Shown piece after piece: positions 11,253-20,124 of a stretch of DNA of 64,000 nucleotides. This stretch comes from Flavobacterium defluvii (lineage in GTDB: Bacteria; Bacteroidota; Bacteroidia; Flavobacteriales; Flavobacteriaceae), in NCBI RefSeq assembly GCF_900129555.1, contig NZ_FQWC01000001.1:806001-870000 (forward strand), read 5' to 3'. Below the pieces are notes generated by a model. The model did no database searches, had not been told where the DNA came from, and saw only the letters and a list, made by a program, of their open reading frames with translations. Every line of letters starts with the position of its first letter. Positions within the stretch are counted from its first letter, which is position 1. The position numbers were made by a program, and so were the translations under genes.

Positions 11253-14200
11253 ATGAAAATCAAAATTACCACTAGATTATTTCATATTACGAAAACACTA
11301 GTCTGTTTTCTATTATTATTTGCAAGTTCAGTTTATGCGCAAGATCCGGCACAGTACGGAACGCCATTTGCAGGCGTACCAGATACACGAGATATAAACA
11401 TGTATCAGGTTCATATACGTCCGTTTAGTGCCAACGGAAATCTAGCCGGAGTAACCGCCCGATTAGATAATATAAAAGCACTCGGTACCAATGTAATTTA
11501 TTTAATGCCAATTTTCCCACACGGAACTGATTCCCGAAGTTCGGCTTCGCCTTATTGTATTAAAGATTTTAAAGCTGTAGGATCAGAATATGGTTCACTG
11601 GCTGATTTAAGAACTTTAGTCGATGGCGCTCACAGCCGCGGAATGGCCGTTATTTTGGATATTGCCATCAACGGAACTTCATGGGATCATGGATGGACAG
11701 TTTCGCATCCGGAATATTATAAACGAACCGGAACAACAATTCAACAATTAGGAAATTTTGGTGATATTGCAGCACTTGATCTTAATAATTCGGCAACACG
11801 AGCAGCTATTAAAGATGCTATGCGCTACTGGATTTTCGCAGCCAATATTGATGGTTACCGCTGCGATTATGCCAACAATCCACCTTTAGATTTTTGGTCT
11901 GAAGTAAATTCAAACCTTCGAGGAATAACTTCTCATAATTTATTAATGTTGGCCGAAGGTGACAGACAAGAAAACTTTCAGGTTGGTTTCGACATGAATT
12001 ATGGCGACAGATGGTTTCATAGCGGTTTGTATGATATTGCAAATGGAGGACCTGTTTCTCAGAGACTTCAGGATCAGTCAACGTATGAATATGCTAAAGC
12101 AACCGGAAATCAGCAAATTGTTAGATATACTGGAAATCATGATACTTATACAAATGACGATGGCGTAAGAAGACCATTTGTTGCATTCAAAAATCATAAC
12201 GGAATCGTTGCTAACTTCTTAGTTTCTGCTTACATGAAGGGTGTTCCTTTTTTAATGAGCGGGCAGGAAATAGATTACGAACCAAAAACAGACTGGCCTT
12301 GGACTGGCTTTAAATTCAACTGGTCACAAAATCCAACTGCAGCTGCTGATTTTGCTAAGATTCTTAATTTTAGAACACAAAGCGCAGCTATACGTCGCGG
12401 TGATTTGACTACATATGCAAACGATGACATTAGTATTTTCACTAAAACATTAGGTTCAGAAAAAGTAATTGTAATGTCGAATTTGAGAAATGCATCAAAA
12501 TCGTATGTTATTCCGGCAGCATTGGCGGGAACTTATGTAAATCCGTATAACAATAATGCTTCAGTAACTTTAACAGCGGGTTCTACGCGCAATTTTGCTG
12601 CGTTCGAATATTTGGTTTTAACCAATACAAATGCGCCTGTTGTAGCCGTTACAGGTGTTTCGGTTAGTCCTACAACAGCAACTGTTGGTTTAGGAACTAC
12701 GCAGCAATTAAATGCAGCTATTGCTCCTGCAAATGCAACAAACCAAAATGTAAGCTGGTCTTCAAGCAATACTGCAGTCGCAACTGTAAATGCTTCTGGA
12801 TTGGTTACGGCAGTTTCTACGGGAACAGCCACTATAACTGTTACTACTGCTGACGGAAACAAAACCGCCACTTCTGCCATAACAGTTTCTACAATTCCTG
12901 TTTCTTCTGTAGCCGTTTCACCAACTTCTTCAAGTTTATATGCTGGAAATACACAACAGCTTACAGCGACAGTTTCGCCAACAAATGCAACAAACAAAAA
13001 TGTAACCTGGTCTTCAAGCAATACATCAGTTGCAACGGTAAATTCAAGCGGACTTGTAACTGCAGTTTCGGCAGGAACAGCAACTATTACAGCAACTACT
13101 CAGGACGGAAATAAAACGGCTTCGGCAACAATTACAGTAAATCCGAATACTAATTTTACAGTATATTTCTATAAACCATCAAATTGGGGAACTGGAATTA
13201 AAATCTATTATTGGAATACTCTTCCAACTGGAGTTTTGGCAACTGTAAATTGGCCGGGCGTAAACATGACAGATGCCGGAAATGGTTGGTACAGTTACAC
13301 ATTTACAAATGTAACTTCAACGAATTTAATTTTCAATGATGGAACTAACCAAACTGCAGATTTAAGCAGAGATAAAAATGGATGGTATATGAACAGTACT
13401 TGGTACGACTCAAATCCGGGAACGGGTGTTGCGGTTACAAGTGTAACTTTATCTCCAACAACTTCGACATTGTTAGTTGGTGCAACACAGCAATTAACAC
13501 CAACTGTTAATCCTTCAACAGCAACAAATAAAACGGTAACTTATAGTTCAAGTAATTCAGCCGTAGCAACTGTAAATAGTTCAGGATTAATAACTGCTGT
13601 CGCTGCAGGTTCTGCAACAATTACCGTTACAACTCAGGATGGAGCAAAAACTGCGACTTGTGCAGTAACTGTAAACACAGCAAATGTTGCCGTTACGAGT
13701 GTGAGTTTGAGTCCAACTTCGGCTTCATTAAATGTTGGCGGAACGCAGCAACTAACACCAACTGTTAATCCAGCAAATGCAACGAACAAATCGGTAAACT
13801 ATAGTTCAAGCAATACTGCGGTTGCAACTGTAAATAGTTCAGGTTTAATTACTGCTGTTGCAAATGGAACGGCAACAATTACGGTTACAACTGTTGACGG
13901 AAGCAAAACTGCAACTTGTGCAGTAACCGTTTCAACTTCAACTGGAGGAACTTATTATACTATCAAAAACAGATGGACTGGCGCTTATTTATCTGATGCC
14001 GGAGCAAATGTTGGTTACGGAACAACCGTTTCTGGAAACAGCTACAAGTGGCAAAAAATTGCTATCGATGCAACTTATTTTGTACTTAAAAATGTAGCAA
14101 CAGGCGAATTAATGAATATCGAAAGTCAAACTGGAAATGTTCAATCTAATATAACTGATACTACTTTCTGGAGTGCACAATGGTCTAGCGATTATATTGA

Positions 14201-14618
14201 CGGAACGTGGGTTCGTTTAAGAAACAGATGGCAGACTGGAAATATTATTCACATTGAAAATCAGACAGGTTCTGCGCAATACGGAAATTCTCAAGATGGC
14301 TGGTACAGTGCACAATGGCAATTGGAACCAACAACTGTTGGAACAGGAAAATCTGCTTTAACAATTAATGAAAGTTCAGAAAAAGTAATTGGAATTTATC
14401 CAAATCCGGCAACGAACAATGAATTTCATATTTTATTGCCAGAATTAGAAAACGGAGATTCTGCTGCAATTTCAGTTTCAGATATGAACGGAAGAACGGT
14501 TTTGACTGAAAGACTTTCTACATCAGGAAAAATTAATCACAATTTAGCTTCAGGAATTTATATTGTAAATATTATTTCTAAAGATTTTAAAGCGACTAAA
14601 AAACTGATTGTTAAATAA
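11253..14618 (+). CDS. Secreted multidomain GH13 alpha-amylase with Ig-like repeats, starch-binding module, beta-trefoil and T9SS tail
   Basis: This 1121-residue extracellular enzyme has a signal peptide ending near SSVYAQ (residue 30) and a GH13 catalytic domain (about 35-460). Its catalytic motifs are GYRCDYAN, MLAEGD and GNHD. Then come two BIG2-type Ig-like repeats (about 466-546 and 550-629), a starch-binding module resembling CBM26 (about 633-722, VYFYKPSNWGTGIKIYYW), and two more BIG2 repeats (about 727-807 and 812-894). A beta-trefoil RICIN-like domain (about 898-1027, YTIKNRWTGAYL, VRLRNRWQTGN) follows. A type-A Por-secretion C-terminal domain (about 1045-1121, GIYPNPATN to ATKKLIVK) ends the protein. 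It should be exported by the type IX system and attack bulk starch outside the cell. The 242-bp gap with a hairpin before it suggests separate transcription. Confidence 0.93.
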   Translation: MKIKITTRLFHITKTLVCFLLLFASSVYAQDPAQYGTPFAGVPDTRDINMYQVHIRPFSANGNLAGVTARLDNIKALGTNVIYLMPIFPHGTDSRSSASPYCIKDFKAVGSEYGSLADLRTLVDGAHSRGMAVILDIAINGTSWDHGWTVSHPEYYKRTGTTIQQLGNFGDIAALDLNNSATRAAIKDAMRYWIFAANIDGYRCDYANNPPLDFWSEVNSNLRGITSHNLLMLAEGDRQENFQVGFDMNYGDRWFHSGLYDIANGGPVSQRLQDQSTYEYAKATGNQQIVRYTGNHDTYTNDDGVRRPFVAFKNHNGIVANFLVSAYMKGVPFLMSGQEIDYEPKTDWPWTGFKFNWSQNPTAAADFAKILNFRTQSAAIRRGDLTTYANDDISIFTKTLGSEKVIVMSNLRNASKSYVIPAALAGTYVNPYNNNASVTLTAGSTRNFAAFEYLVLTNTNAPVVAVTGVSVSPTTATVGLGTTQQLNAAIAPANATNQNVSWSSSNTAVATVNASGLVTAVSTGTATITVTTADGNKTATSAITVSTIPVSSVAVSPTSSSLYAGNTQQLTATVSPTNATNKNVTWSSSNTSVATVNSSGLVTAVSAGTATITATTQDGNKTASATITVNPNTNFTVYFYKPSNWGTGIKIYYWNTLPTGVLATVNWPGVNMTDAGNGWYSYTFTNVTSTNLIFNDGTNQTADLSRDKNGWYMNSTWYDSNPGTGVAVTSVTLSPTTSTLLVGATQQLTPTVNPSTATNKTVTYSSSNSAVATVNSSGLITAVAAGSATITVTTQDGAKTATCAVTVNTANVAVTSVSLSPTSASLNVGGTQQLTPTVNPANATNKSVNYSSSNTAVATVNSSGLITAVANGTATITVTTVDGSKTATCAVTVSTSTGGTYYTIKNRWTGAYLSDAGANVGYGTTVSGNSYKWQKIAIDATYFVLKNVATGELMNIESQTGNVQSNITDTTFWSAQWSSDYIDGTWVRLRNRWQTGNIIHIENQTGSAQYGNSQDGWYSAQWQLEPTTVGTGKSALTINESSEKVIGIYPNPATNNEFHILLPELENGDSAAISVSDMNGRTVLTERLSTSGKINHNLASGIYIVNIISKDFKATKKLIVK
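12647..13936 (+). repeat. Four in-gene DNA repeats encoding BIG2 Ig-like domains
   Basis: Four units of about 240 bp encode near-identical protein segments such as ATNKxVxxSSSNTAVATVNSSGL and GTATITVTTxDGxKTA. Units 1-2 (12647-13140) and units 3-4 (13432-13936) flank the CBM26-like segment. The second pair is more alike internally (both contain QQLTPTVNP and TCAVTV) than to the first pair, implying two duplication steps. Confidence 0.85.
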
Positions 14619-14637
14619 TTCTATTTTTGATTAAATT

Positions 14638-14670
14638 AAATGGCGTATGAGATTTTCATACGCCATTTTT
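14638..14670. terminator. Bidirectional terminator between the GH13 gene and mfd
   Basis: A perfect 13-bp stem (AAATGGCGTATGA / TCATACGCCATTT) with a GATTT loop is followed by T-rich sequence on the + strand and preceded by A/T-rich sequence. It lies between convergent genes and probably ends the amylase transcript. Confidence 0.85.
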
Positions 14671-14674
14671 ATTT

Positions 14675-14732
14675 GCCACGAATTCACGAATTATTCTAAA
14701 GATTTATAAAAATTAATTCGTGAATTCGTGGC
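14675..14732. repeat. Interspersed inverted repeat, family A copy 2
   Basis: Perfect 18-nt arms GCCACGAATTCACGAATT (14675-14692) and AATTCGTGAATTCGTGGC (14715-14732) flank a 22-nt AT-rich centre. It directly follows the terminator and ends 6 bp before the mfd stop codon, so it may also form the 3' end of the mfd transcript. Confidence 0.9.
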
Positions 14733-14738
14733 TATCTT

Positions 14739-17700
14739 TTACTCCTCAAACAACTCCATCAACTCCAAAGCACGTTTAATAGACTTCACATTCTCAAAAG
14801 TCAATAACAAACGTAACCCATTCACAGTTTGTTTTTCTTTCATTTTACAGAGAGAACTTTGTTTTTGAACAAAATTTAAGACGTTTCTAAACTTCACCGA
14901 TTGATAATAATCTGACTGCTGATCGGATACGAAATAACCAATCATTTTACCTTGTTTCAACACTAATTTCTCAATTCCGACTTTTGTAGCAATCCATTTT
15001 ATTCTAATGCTGTTTAGCAATGCAGTCGCTTGTTTTGGCAACGGTCCGAAACGGTCAATCAGTTTTCTTTCGAATTCCTGCAAACCGGCTTCATCTTTTA
15101 TTGCGCCTAATTCATTATATAAAACCAAACGTTCTGAAACGTTATTGATATATTCATCTGGAAATAAAAGCTCAAAATCGGCATCGATTTGAATGTCTTT
15201 TACATAGTCTTTCGTATCAATATCATTTTCCTCAGGATATAAATCTTTGAATTCATTTTCCTTTAATTCTTCGATCGCTTCGTTCATGATTTTTTGGTAC
15301 GTATCAAAACCAATTTCATTAATGAAACCACTTTGTTCACCGCCTAATAAATCTCCTGCGCCACGAATTTCTAAATCTTTCATCGCAATGTTGAAACCAC
15401 TTCCCAATTCGCTGAATTGTTCCAGCGCCTGAATACGTTTTCTCGCATCTTCGGTCATTGAGGAATACGGCGGACAGATGAAATAACAAAATGCTTTTTT
15501 ATTGCTTCGCCCTACTCGCCCACGCATTTGATGCAAATCTGATAATCCGAAATTATTGGCATTGTTGATGAAAATCGTGTTCGCATTTGGCACATCCAAT
15601 CCACTTTCGATAATCGTTGTGGCTACCAAAACATCAAAATCTCCGTTCATGAAACCTAACATCAATTCTTCGAGTTTAGCACCGTCCATTTGTCCGTGGC
15701 CAATTCCGACTCTTGCATTTGGAACCAAACGCTGAATCATTCCTGCGACTTCTTTTATATTTTCAATTCTATTATTGATGAAGAAAACTTGTCCGTTTCG
15801 CTGAATTTCATACGAAATCGCATCACGGATAATTTCTTCATTAAAACCAACAACATTAGTTTCAATCGGATAACGATTTGGTGGAGGCGTAGTAATTACC
15901 GATAAATCTCGTGCCGCCATCAATGAAAACTGTAAAGTTCTCGGAATCGGAGTTGCAGTTAATGTAAGCGTATCAACATTTGCAGCAATCGTTTTTAATT
16001 TATCTTTTACGTTTACCCCAAACTTTTGTTCCTCATCGACAATCAATAAACCTAAGTCTTTAAAAACTACATTTTTGTTTACTAATTGATGTGTTCCAAT
16101 TACGATATCCAATTTCCCTTCTGCTAAATCTTTTAGGGTTTGCGTTTTTTGTTTTGCAGTTCTAAATCGGTTTAAATATCCAATTGTAACCGGCATATCT
16201 TTCAAACGTTCAGAGAAAGTTCTATAATGCTGATAAGCCAAAATCGTAGTTGGCACTAAAACTGCAACTTGTTTACTATTATCAACGGCTTTAAAAGCTG
16301 CACGAATGGCAACTTCTGTTTTTCCGAAACCAACATCGCCACAAACCAAACGATCCATCGGGCGATCGCTCTCCATATCGGCTTTTACTTCTGCCGTTGA
16401 TTTCATTTGGTCCGGAGTATCTTCGTAAATAAATGAACTTTCCAATTCGTTTTGAAGATAACTATCAGGCGCAAACTGAAAACCTTTTTCTAATCTTCGT
16501 TTTGCATATAATTGGATCAAATTGAATGCAATATGTTTGACACGCGCTTTGGTTTTTTGCTTTAAAACTTTCCAGGCGTTCGATCCTAATTTATAGATTT
16601 TCGGAGGCGTTCCATCTTTTCCGTTGTATTTGGAAATTTTATGAAGCGAGTGAATGCTCACATACACAATATCATTATCCGCATAAACCAGTTTTATGGC
16701 TTCTTGCGTTTTGCCTTCAACCTGAATTTTCTGCAATCCGCCAAACTTACCAATTCCGTGATCGATATGCGTTACATAATCGCCTACAGAAAGTGCTGTT
16801 AATTCTTTTAAAGTGATATTCTGTTTTTTAGAATATCCATTTTTAATATTGAATTTATGATAACGCTCAAAAATCTGATGGTCTGTATAGGCTGTTATTT
16901 GATTCTCTTCATCAATAAAACCTTGGTACAAAGGCAATACAATCGTATTATACTGTTTTCTAATATTCTCAGAATTGGCTTCATCTAAAGATTCAAAAAT
17001 ATCGTGAAAACGTTTCGCCTGTGTTTCATTCGAACAGAACAAATAATTCTTGTATCCGTTAAAATGATTATCGCTCAAATTATTCAACAATAAATCAAAT
17101 TGTTTGTTGAATGATGGCTGAGGCTGAATATGAAATTCGAATTTCTTGGTTGTTTTAAAAATTGGTTTTGAAGCCAATTCTACAATCGAAAAATCTAAAG
17201 CTCTTTTTATAAATGAACTCTGATTTAAAAATAATTGCTCTGGTTCGGCGTGTTTTATTTCTTTCGAAAGTTTTTCAAAAGCTTCTTCTGCCCTTGCAAA
17301 TTGTTTGTCCAGCTGACTGAAAAGGCCATCAGTATTTTGAATAAAAAGAACTGTTTTTTCAGCAATATAATCTAAGAAACTTTCGCGGTTTTCCTGAAAT
17401 ATCTTGTTTTCAACATTTGGGATAATCGTGATTTTTTTGTGTGTTTCGACAGATAATTGGGTTTCAACATCAAAACTTCTGATGCTGTCCACTTCGTTTC
17501 CGAAGAATTCAATTCTGTACGGATGATCGTTTGAAAAAGAAAAGACATCGACAATTCCTCCACGAACCGAAAATTCTCCGGGTTCTGTAATAAAATCGAC
17601 TCTTTTAAATTCGTATTCAAACAAAACTTCGTTGATAAAATCGATCGAAATTTTATCGTTTAAAGAGACTTTTAAAGTGTTTTTATCTAATTGCTGACGC

Positions 17701-18104
17701 GTTACTACTTTCTCAAAAAGCGCTTCAGGATATGTAACAATTATAGCTGGTTTTTTTCGGGAATTTATTCTATTTAAAACCTCAGCGCGAAGCAAAACAT
17801 TGGCATTATCGGTTTCATCAACTTGGTATGGACGACGAAATGATGCCGGATAAAACAAAACGTCCTGTTCGCCAATCATCTGCTCCAAATCGTTTAGGTA
17901 ATACGCCGCTTCTTCTTTATTGTCTAAAACAATCAGAAACGGTAATTCTGTTTTCTTAAAAACAGAACGTATTACAAAGGAAACTGCAGATCCAAGCAAT
18001 CCACTAAGGTGCATTTTTATCTGATTTCCTTCTAGTAAATTTGTCGCAATCTGCAGTGCTTTTGGCAAATTGTCGTATATCGTATATAGTGCGTTTTTAC
18101 TCAA
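14739..18104 (-). CDS. mfd: Transcription-repair coupling factor Mfd
   Basis: This 1121-residue DNA translocase displaces RNA polymerase stalled at lesions and recruits UvrA. The order of parts is typical. A UvrB-like N-terminal region (about 1-330) comes first. The RNA-polymerase-interacting CarD-like domain begins at LSVGDYVTHIDHGIGKFGG (about 440). The SF2 helicase core has Walker A CGDVGFGKTE (near 586), the DEEQ box LLIVDEEQKFGV (near 688), TATPIPRTLQFSL and the RecG-like MRGRVGRSNKKAFCY. A C-terminal TRCF domain ends the protein. Its start codon overlaps the end of the upstream lipoprotein gene by 8 bp, so the two are probably translated from one mRNA. Length is normal for the family. 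Confidence 0.97.
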   Translation of the reverse strand: MSKNALYTIYDNLPKALQIATNLLEGNQIKMHLSGLLGSAVSFVIRSVFKKTELPFLIVLDNKEEAAYYLNDLEQMIGEQDVLFYPASFRRPYQVDETDNANVLLRAEVLNRINSRKKPAIIVTYPEALFEKVVTRQQLDKNTLKVSLNDKISIDFINEVLFEYEFKRVDFITEPGEFSVRGGIVDVFSFSNDHPYRIEFFGNEVDSIRSFDVETQLSVETHKKITIIPNVENKIFQENRESFLDYIAEKTVLFIQNTDGLFSQLDKQFARAEEAFEKLSKEIKHAEPEQLFLNQSSFIKRALDFSIVELASKPIFKTTKKFEFHIQPQPSFNKQFDLLLNNLSDNHFNGYKNYLFCSNETQAKRFHDIFESLDEANSENIRKQYNTIVLPLYQGFIDEENQITAYTDHQIFERYHKFNIKNGYSKKQNITLKELTALSVGDYVTHIDHGIGKFGGLQKIQVEGKTQEAIKLVYADNDIVYVSIHSLHKISKYNGKDGTPPKIYKLGSNAWKVLKQKTKARVKHIAFNLIQLYAKRRLEKGFQFAPDSYLQNELESSFIYEDTPDQMKSTAEVKADMESDRPMDRLVCGDVGFGKTEVAIRAAFKAVDNSKQVAVLVPTTILAYQHYRTFSERLKDMPVTIGYLNRFRTAKQKTQTLKDLAEGKLDIVIGTHQLVNKNVVFKDLGLLIVDEEQKFGVNVKDKLKTIAANVDTLTLTATPIPRTLQFSLMAARDLSVITTPPPNRYPIETNVVGFNEEIIRDAISYEIQRNGQVFFINNRIENIKEVAGMIQRLVPNARVGIGHGQMDGAKLEELMLGFMNGDFDVLVATTIIESGLDVPNANTIFINNANNFGLSDLHQMRGRVGRSNKKAFCYFICPPYSSMTEDARKRIQALEQFSELGSGFNIAMKDLEIRGAGDLLGGEQSGFINEIGFDTYQKIMNEAIEELKENEFKDLYPEENDIDTKDYVKDIQIDADFELLFPDEYINNVSERLVLYNELGAIKDEAGLQEFERKLIDRFGPLPKQATALLNSIRIKWIATKVGIEKLVLKQGKMIGYFVSDQQSDYYQSVKFRNVLNFVQKQSSLCKMKEKQTVNGLRLLLTFENVKSIKRALELMELFEE

Positions 18105-18705
18105 CTCTTGGTAAATTTTGATCTAGTGGCGGCGCAGAATTCGGAATTGCGCGTGTTGTGTCTAACATTCTAAGAAAATCAGCTTCTCCTTCCTCTTTCG
18201 GGATTTTGGCTTTCTCGACAATTTTATCCATTTGTCTTTCTAACGAAACTAACTCCTTGTTTATTTCACCAATTAAAAAAGCGACTTTATCATCCGGAAT
18301 TTGATTAAGATGAATAAATAAATCCATCATTTTGACTTTGGTAATCAAAATGGCAATTCTCGCTTTTATTTGCGGCTGATTAAACTGCGAGGGAATATTG
18401 TTGTTTAAAGCTAATGCCTTTTTTGAAATCGCTGTTGATTTTTTCTGAAAAGCACCAATTGTTTTTCGTGGTTTATCTCCTAATTCTTTTAAAAAATCGC
18501 GCCATTCATTCCAGTTTCTAACGTTTTGTTCAGAAACTTCGTTGATTGGTTCGTCTATAAAAATCCAGGCTTTATTGATGTTATTAAAAATCTTTTCGTT
18601 TTTCTTAGCCTCTTTTTCATTTTCGGCAAGACGCTTATCATTCTCATTTTGACAAGATTGCAGTGCAAAAATCAAAAGTAAAAACAGCGCTATTTTATAT
18701 TTCAT
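18097..18705 (-). CDS. Hypothetical lipoprotein upstream of mfd
   Basis: This 202-residue protein begins MKYKIALFLLLIFALQSC with a lipobox Cys at 18, followed by a charged, Lys/Glu-rich helical stretch. Helical content continues through about 180 with no recognised motif. Its last 8 bp overlap mfd, giving an operon in which translation may be coupled. I do not recognise a family or function; a link to DNA repair is not implied by the overlap, since the protein is predicted to be membrane-anchored in the periplasm. Confidence 0.8.
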   Translation of the reverse strand: MKYKIALFLLLIFALQSCQNENDKRLAENEKEAKKNEKIFNNINKAWIFIDEPINEVSEQNVRNWNEWRDFLKELGDKPRKTIGAFQKKSTAISKKALALNNNIPSQFNQPQIKARIAILITKVKMMDLFIHLNQIPDDKVAFLIGEINKELVSLERQMDKIVEKAKIPKEEGEADFLRMLDTTRAIPNSAPPLDQNLPRVE

Positions 18706-18724
18706 TTGATAAAATGTTAGGGTG

Positions 18725-18732
18725 CAAAGTTA
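18725..18732 (-). promoter_or_regulatory. Possible -7 box for the lipoprotein-mfd operon
   Basis: On the minus strand the sequence reads TAACTTTG, fitting TAnnTTTG, 20-27 bp upstream of the lipoprotein start. No clear -33 element is seen. Confidence 0.45.
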
Positions 18733-18802
18733 CAAAGTAAATTTACAATTACGAATTCTGATTTCTATTGCTCAAACTGATATTTAACAGATAATTTTTA
18801 TA

Positions 18803-18869
18803 GCCACGAATTCACAAATTTTTAATTTATCTACATCTAATTTTAAAAAATAATTCGTGAATTCGTGGC
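18803..18869. repeat. Interspersed inverted repeat, family A copy 3
   Basis: The left arm GCCACGAATTCACAAATT (18803-18820) differs by one base from perfect complementarity with the right arm AATTCGTGAATTCGTGGC (18852-18869). It sits in the 305-bp divergent intergenic region between the lipoprotein gene and tdh, away from both putative promoters. Confidence 0.88.
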
Positions 18870-18964
18870 TATTAATAATTGCAGACGCAAAATTTGTCTT
18901 AGAGAATAATCTAAAAAACGATCTTTATTATTGTTAATTTTATAATTTAATGTTTGAAAAAACG

Positions 18965-18991
18965 TTGATATTTACGAAAACGTTATATTTG
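18965..18991 (+). promoter_or_regulatory. Probable promoter of the threonine dehydrogenase gene
   Basis: TTG at 18965-18967 and TATATTTG at 18984-18991 resemble the Bacteroidota -33/-7 pair, with a slightly short 16-nt spacer. The start codon follows 19 bp later. Confidence 0.5.
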
Positions 18992-19010
18992 CAACACTAA
19001 ATCTAAACAA

Positions 19011-19949
19011 ATGAACCCAAAAATATTAATCATAGGCGCCTGCGGTCAGATTGGAACTGAACTGACTCAAAAACTGCGTAAATTATACGGAACCGAAAAT
19101 GTGATCGCTTCTGATATTCGAAAATTAAATACTGATGTTGTTAATTCAGGCCCTTTTGAAGTGGTAAATGCTTTAGATTTTAATCAAATCGAACATTTGG
19201 TAGAAGTTCATAAAATTACTGATGTTTATCTGATGGCGGCACTTTTGTCTGCAACAGCAGAAAAAAATCCGGCTTTTGCTTGGGATTTGAATATGAATTC
19301 TCTTTTTCATGTTTTGAATTTAGCGAAAGCTAAAAAGATTCAAAAGATTTTCTGGCCTTCGAGTATTGCCGTTTTCGGACCAACAACTCCAAAAGAAAAC
19401 ACACCACAATATACTATTATGGAACCTTCTACTGTTTACGGAATCAGCAAACAAGCGGGTGAAAGATGGTGCGAATATTATCATAATATTTATGGTGTTG
19501 ACGTTCGCAGTATTCGCTATCCGGGCTTAATAAGCTGGTCTACACCTCCGGGCGGCGGAACTACAGATTATGCTGTTGATATTTTTTATAAGGCTATTGC
19601 CGATAAAAAATACGAATGCTTCCTTTCATCTGAAACTAAAATGCCGATGATGTACATGGATGATGCGATCGATGCGACAATTAATATTATGAAAGCTCCG
19701 ACAGAACAAATTAAAATACATTCTTCATATAATTTAGCTGCGATGAGTTTTACTCCAACAGAAATTGCTGCTGAAATCAAAAAACATATCCCGGAATTTG
19801 AAATTACTTATAATCCTGATTTCCGTCAGAAAATTGCAGACAGCTGGCCGGCAAGTATCGACGATGCTGAAGCAAGAGAAGACTGGGGATGGAATCATAA
19901 ATTTGATCTTGAATCTATGACAAAGGATATGCTGGAACATTTACGATAA
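19011..19949 (+). CDS. NAD-dependent epimerase/dehydratase family L-threonine 3-dehydrogenase
   Basis: This 312-residue extended short-chain dehydrogenase has the NAD-binding motif GACGQIG (residues 9-15) and the catalytic pair Y143/K147 in YGISK. PSSIAVFGP supplies the upstream Ser. The TPPGGGTTDYAVDIFYKA and AMSFTPTEIAAEIKKHIP segments are typical of the SDR-type threonine dehydrogenases known from Flavobacterium and also seen in eukaryotes. The length equals that of the characterised Flavobacterium enzyme as I recall it. It oxidises threonine to 2-amino-3-ketobutyrate in the cytoplasm. It is a single-gene unit with its own promoter and terminator. A generic nucleotide-sugar epimerase is the main alternative and less likely. 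Confidence 0.85.
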   Translation: MNPKILIIGACGQIGTELTQKLRKLYGTENVIASDIRKLNTDVVNSGPFEVVNALDFNQIEHLVEVHKITDVYLMAALLSATAEKNPAFAWDLNMNSLFHVLNLAKAKKIQKIFWPSSIAVFGPTTPKENTPQYTIMEPSTVYGISKQAGERWCEYYHNIYGVDVRSIRYPGLISWSTPPGGGTTDYAVDIFYKAIADKKYECFLSSETKMPMMYMDDAIDATINIMKAPTEQIKIHSSYNLAAMSFTPTEIAAEIKKHIPEFEITYNPDFRQKIADSWPASIDDAEAREDWGWNHKFDLESMTKDMLEHLR

Positions 19950-19970
19950 TCCGGAAAAAGTAAAAATTAT

Positions 19971-20005
19971 AAAAGCGTGTTATTCTAAAATAACACGCTT
20001 TTTTT
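19971..20005 (+). terminator. Rho-independent terminator after the threonine dehydrogenase gene
   Basis: A perfect 14-bp stem AAAAGCGTGTTATT / AATAACACGCTTTT has a CTAA loop and runs into a T-tract ending at 20005. Confidence 0.9.
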
Positions 20006-20124
20006 ATAAATTATCATTGTAAGAAAAACTTTGGTTGTATAATTTATTATTTTTGGTTGCGTTAAATATATTTCATATTTATTTCAAAATCATCAATCAA
20101 AATCACAACAAAAACATCAATCAA

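Noticed and set aside
12533..13021. 162-residue open frame on the minus strand inside the amylase gene
   Set aside because: It is antisense to the Ig-like repeats, rich in Val/Ala/Thr from their codon pattern, and has no recognisable domain or start context; a shadow of the repeat coding.
12647..13936. CRISPR or satellite repeat
   Set aside because: Repeats stay in frame and encode Ig-like domains; spacing is about 240 bp.
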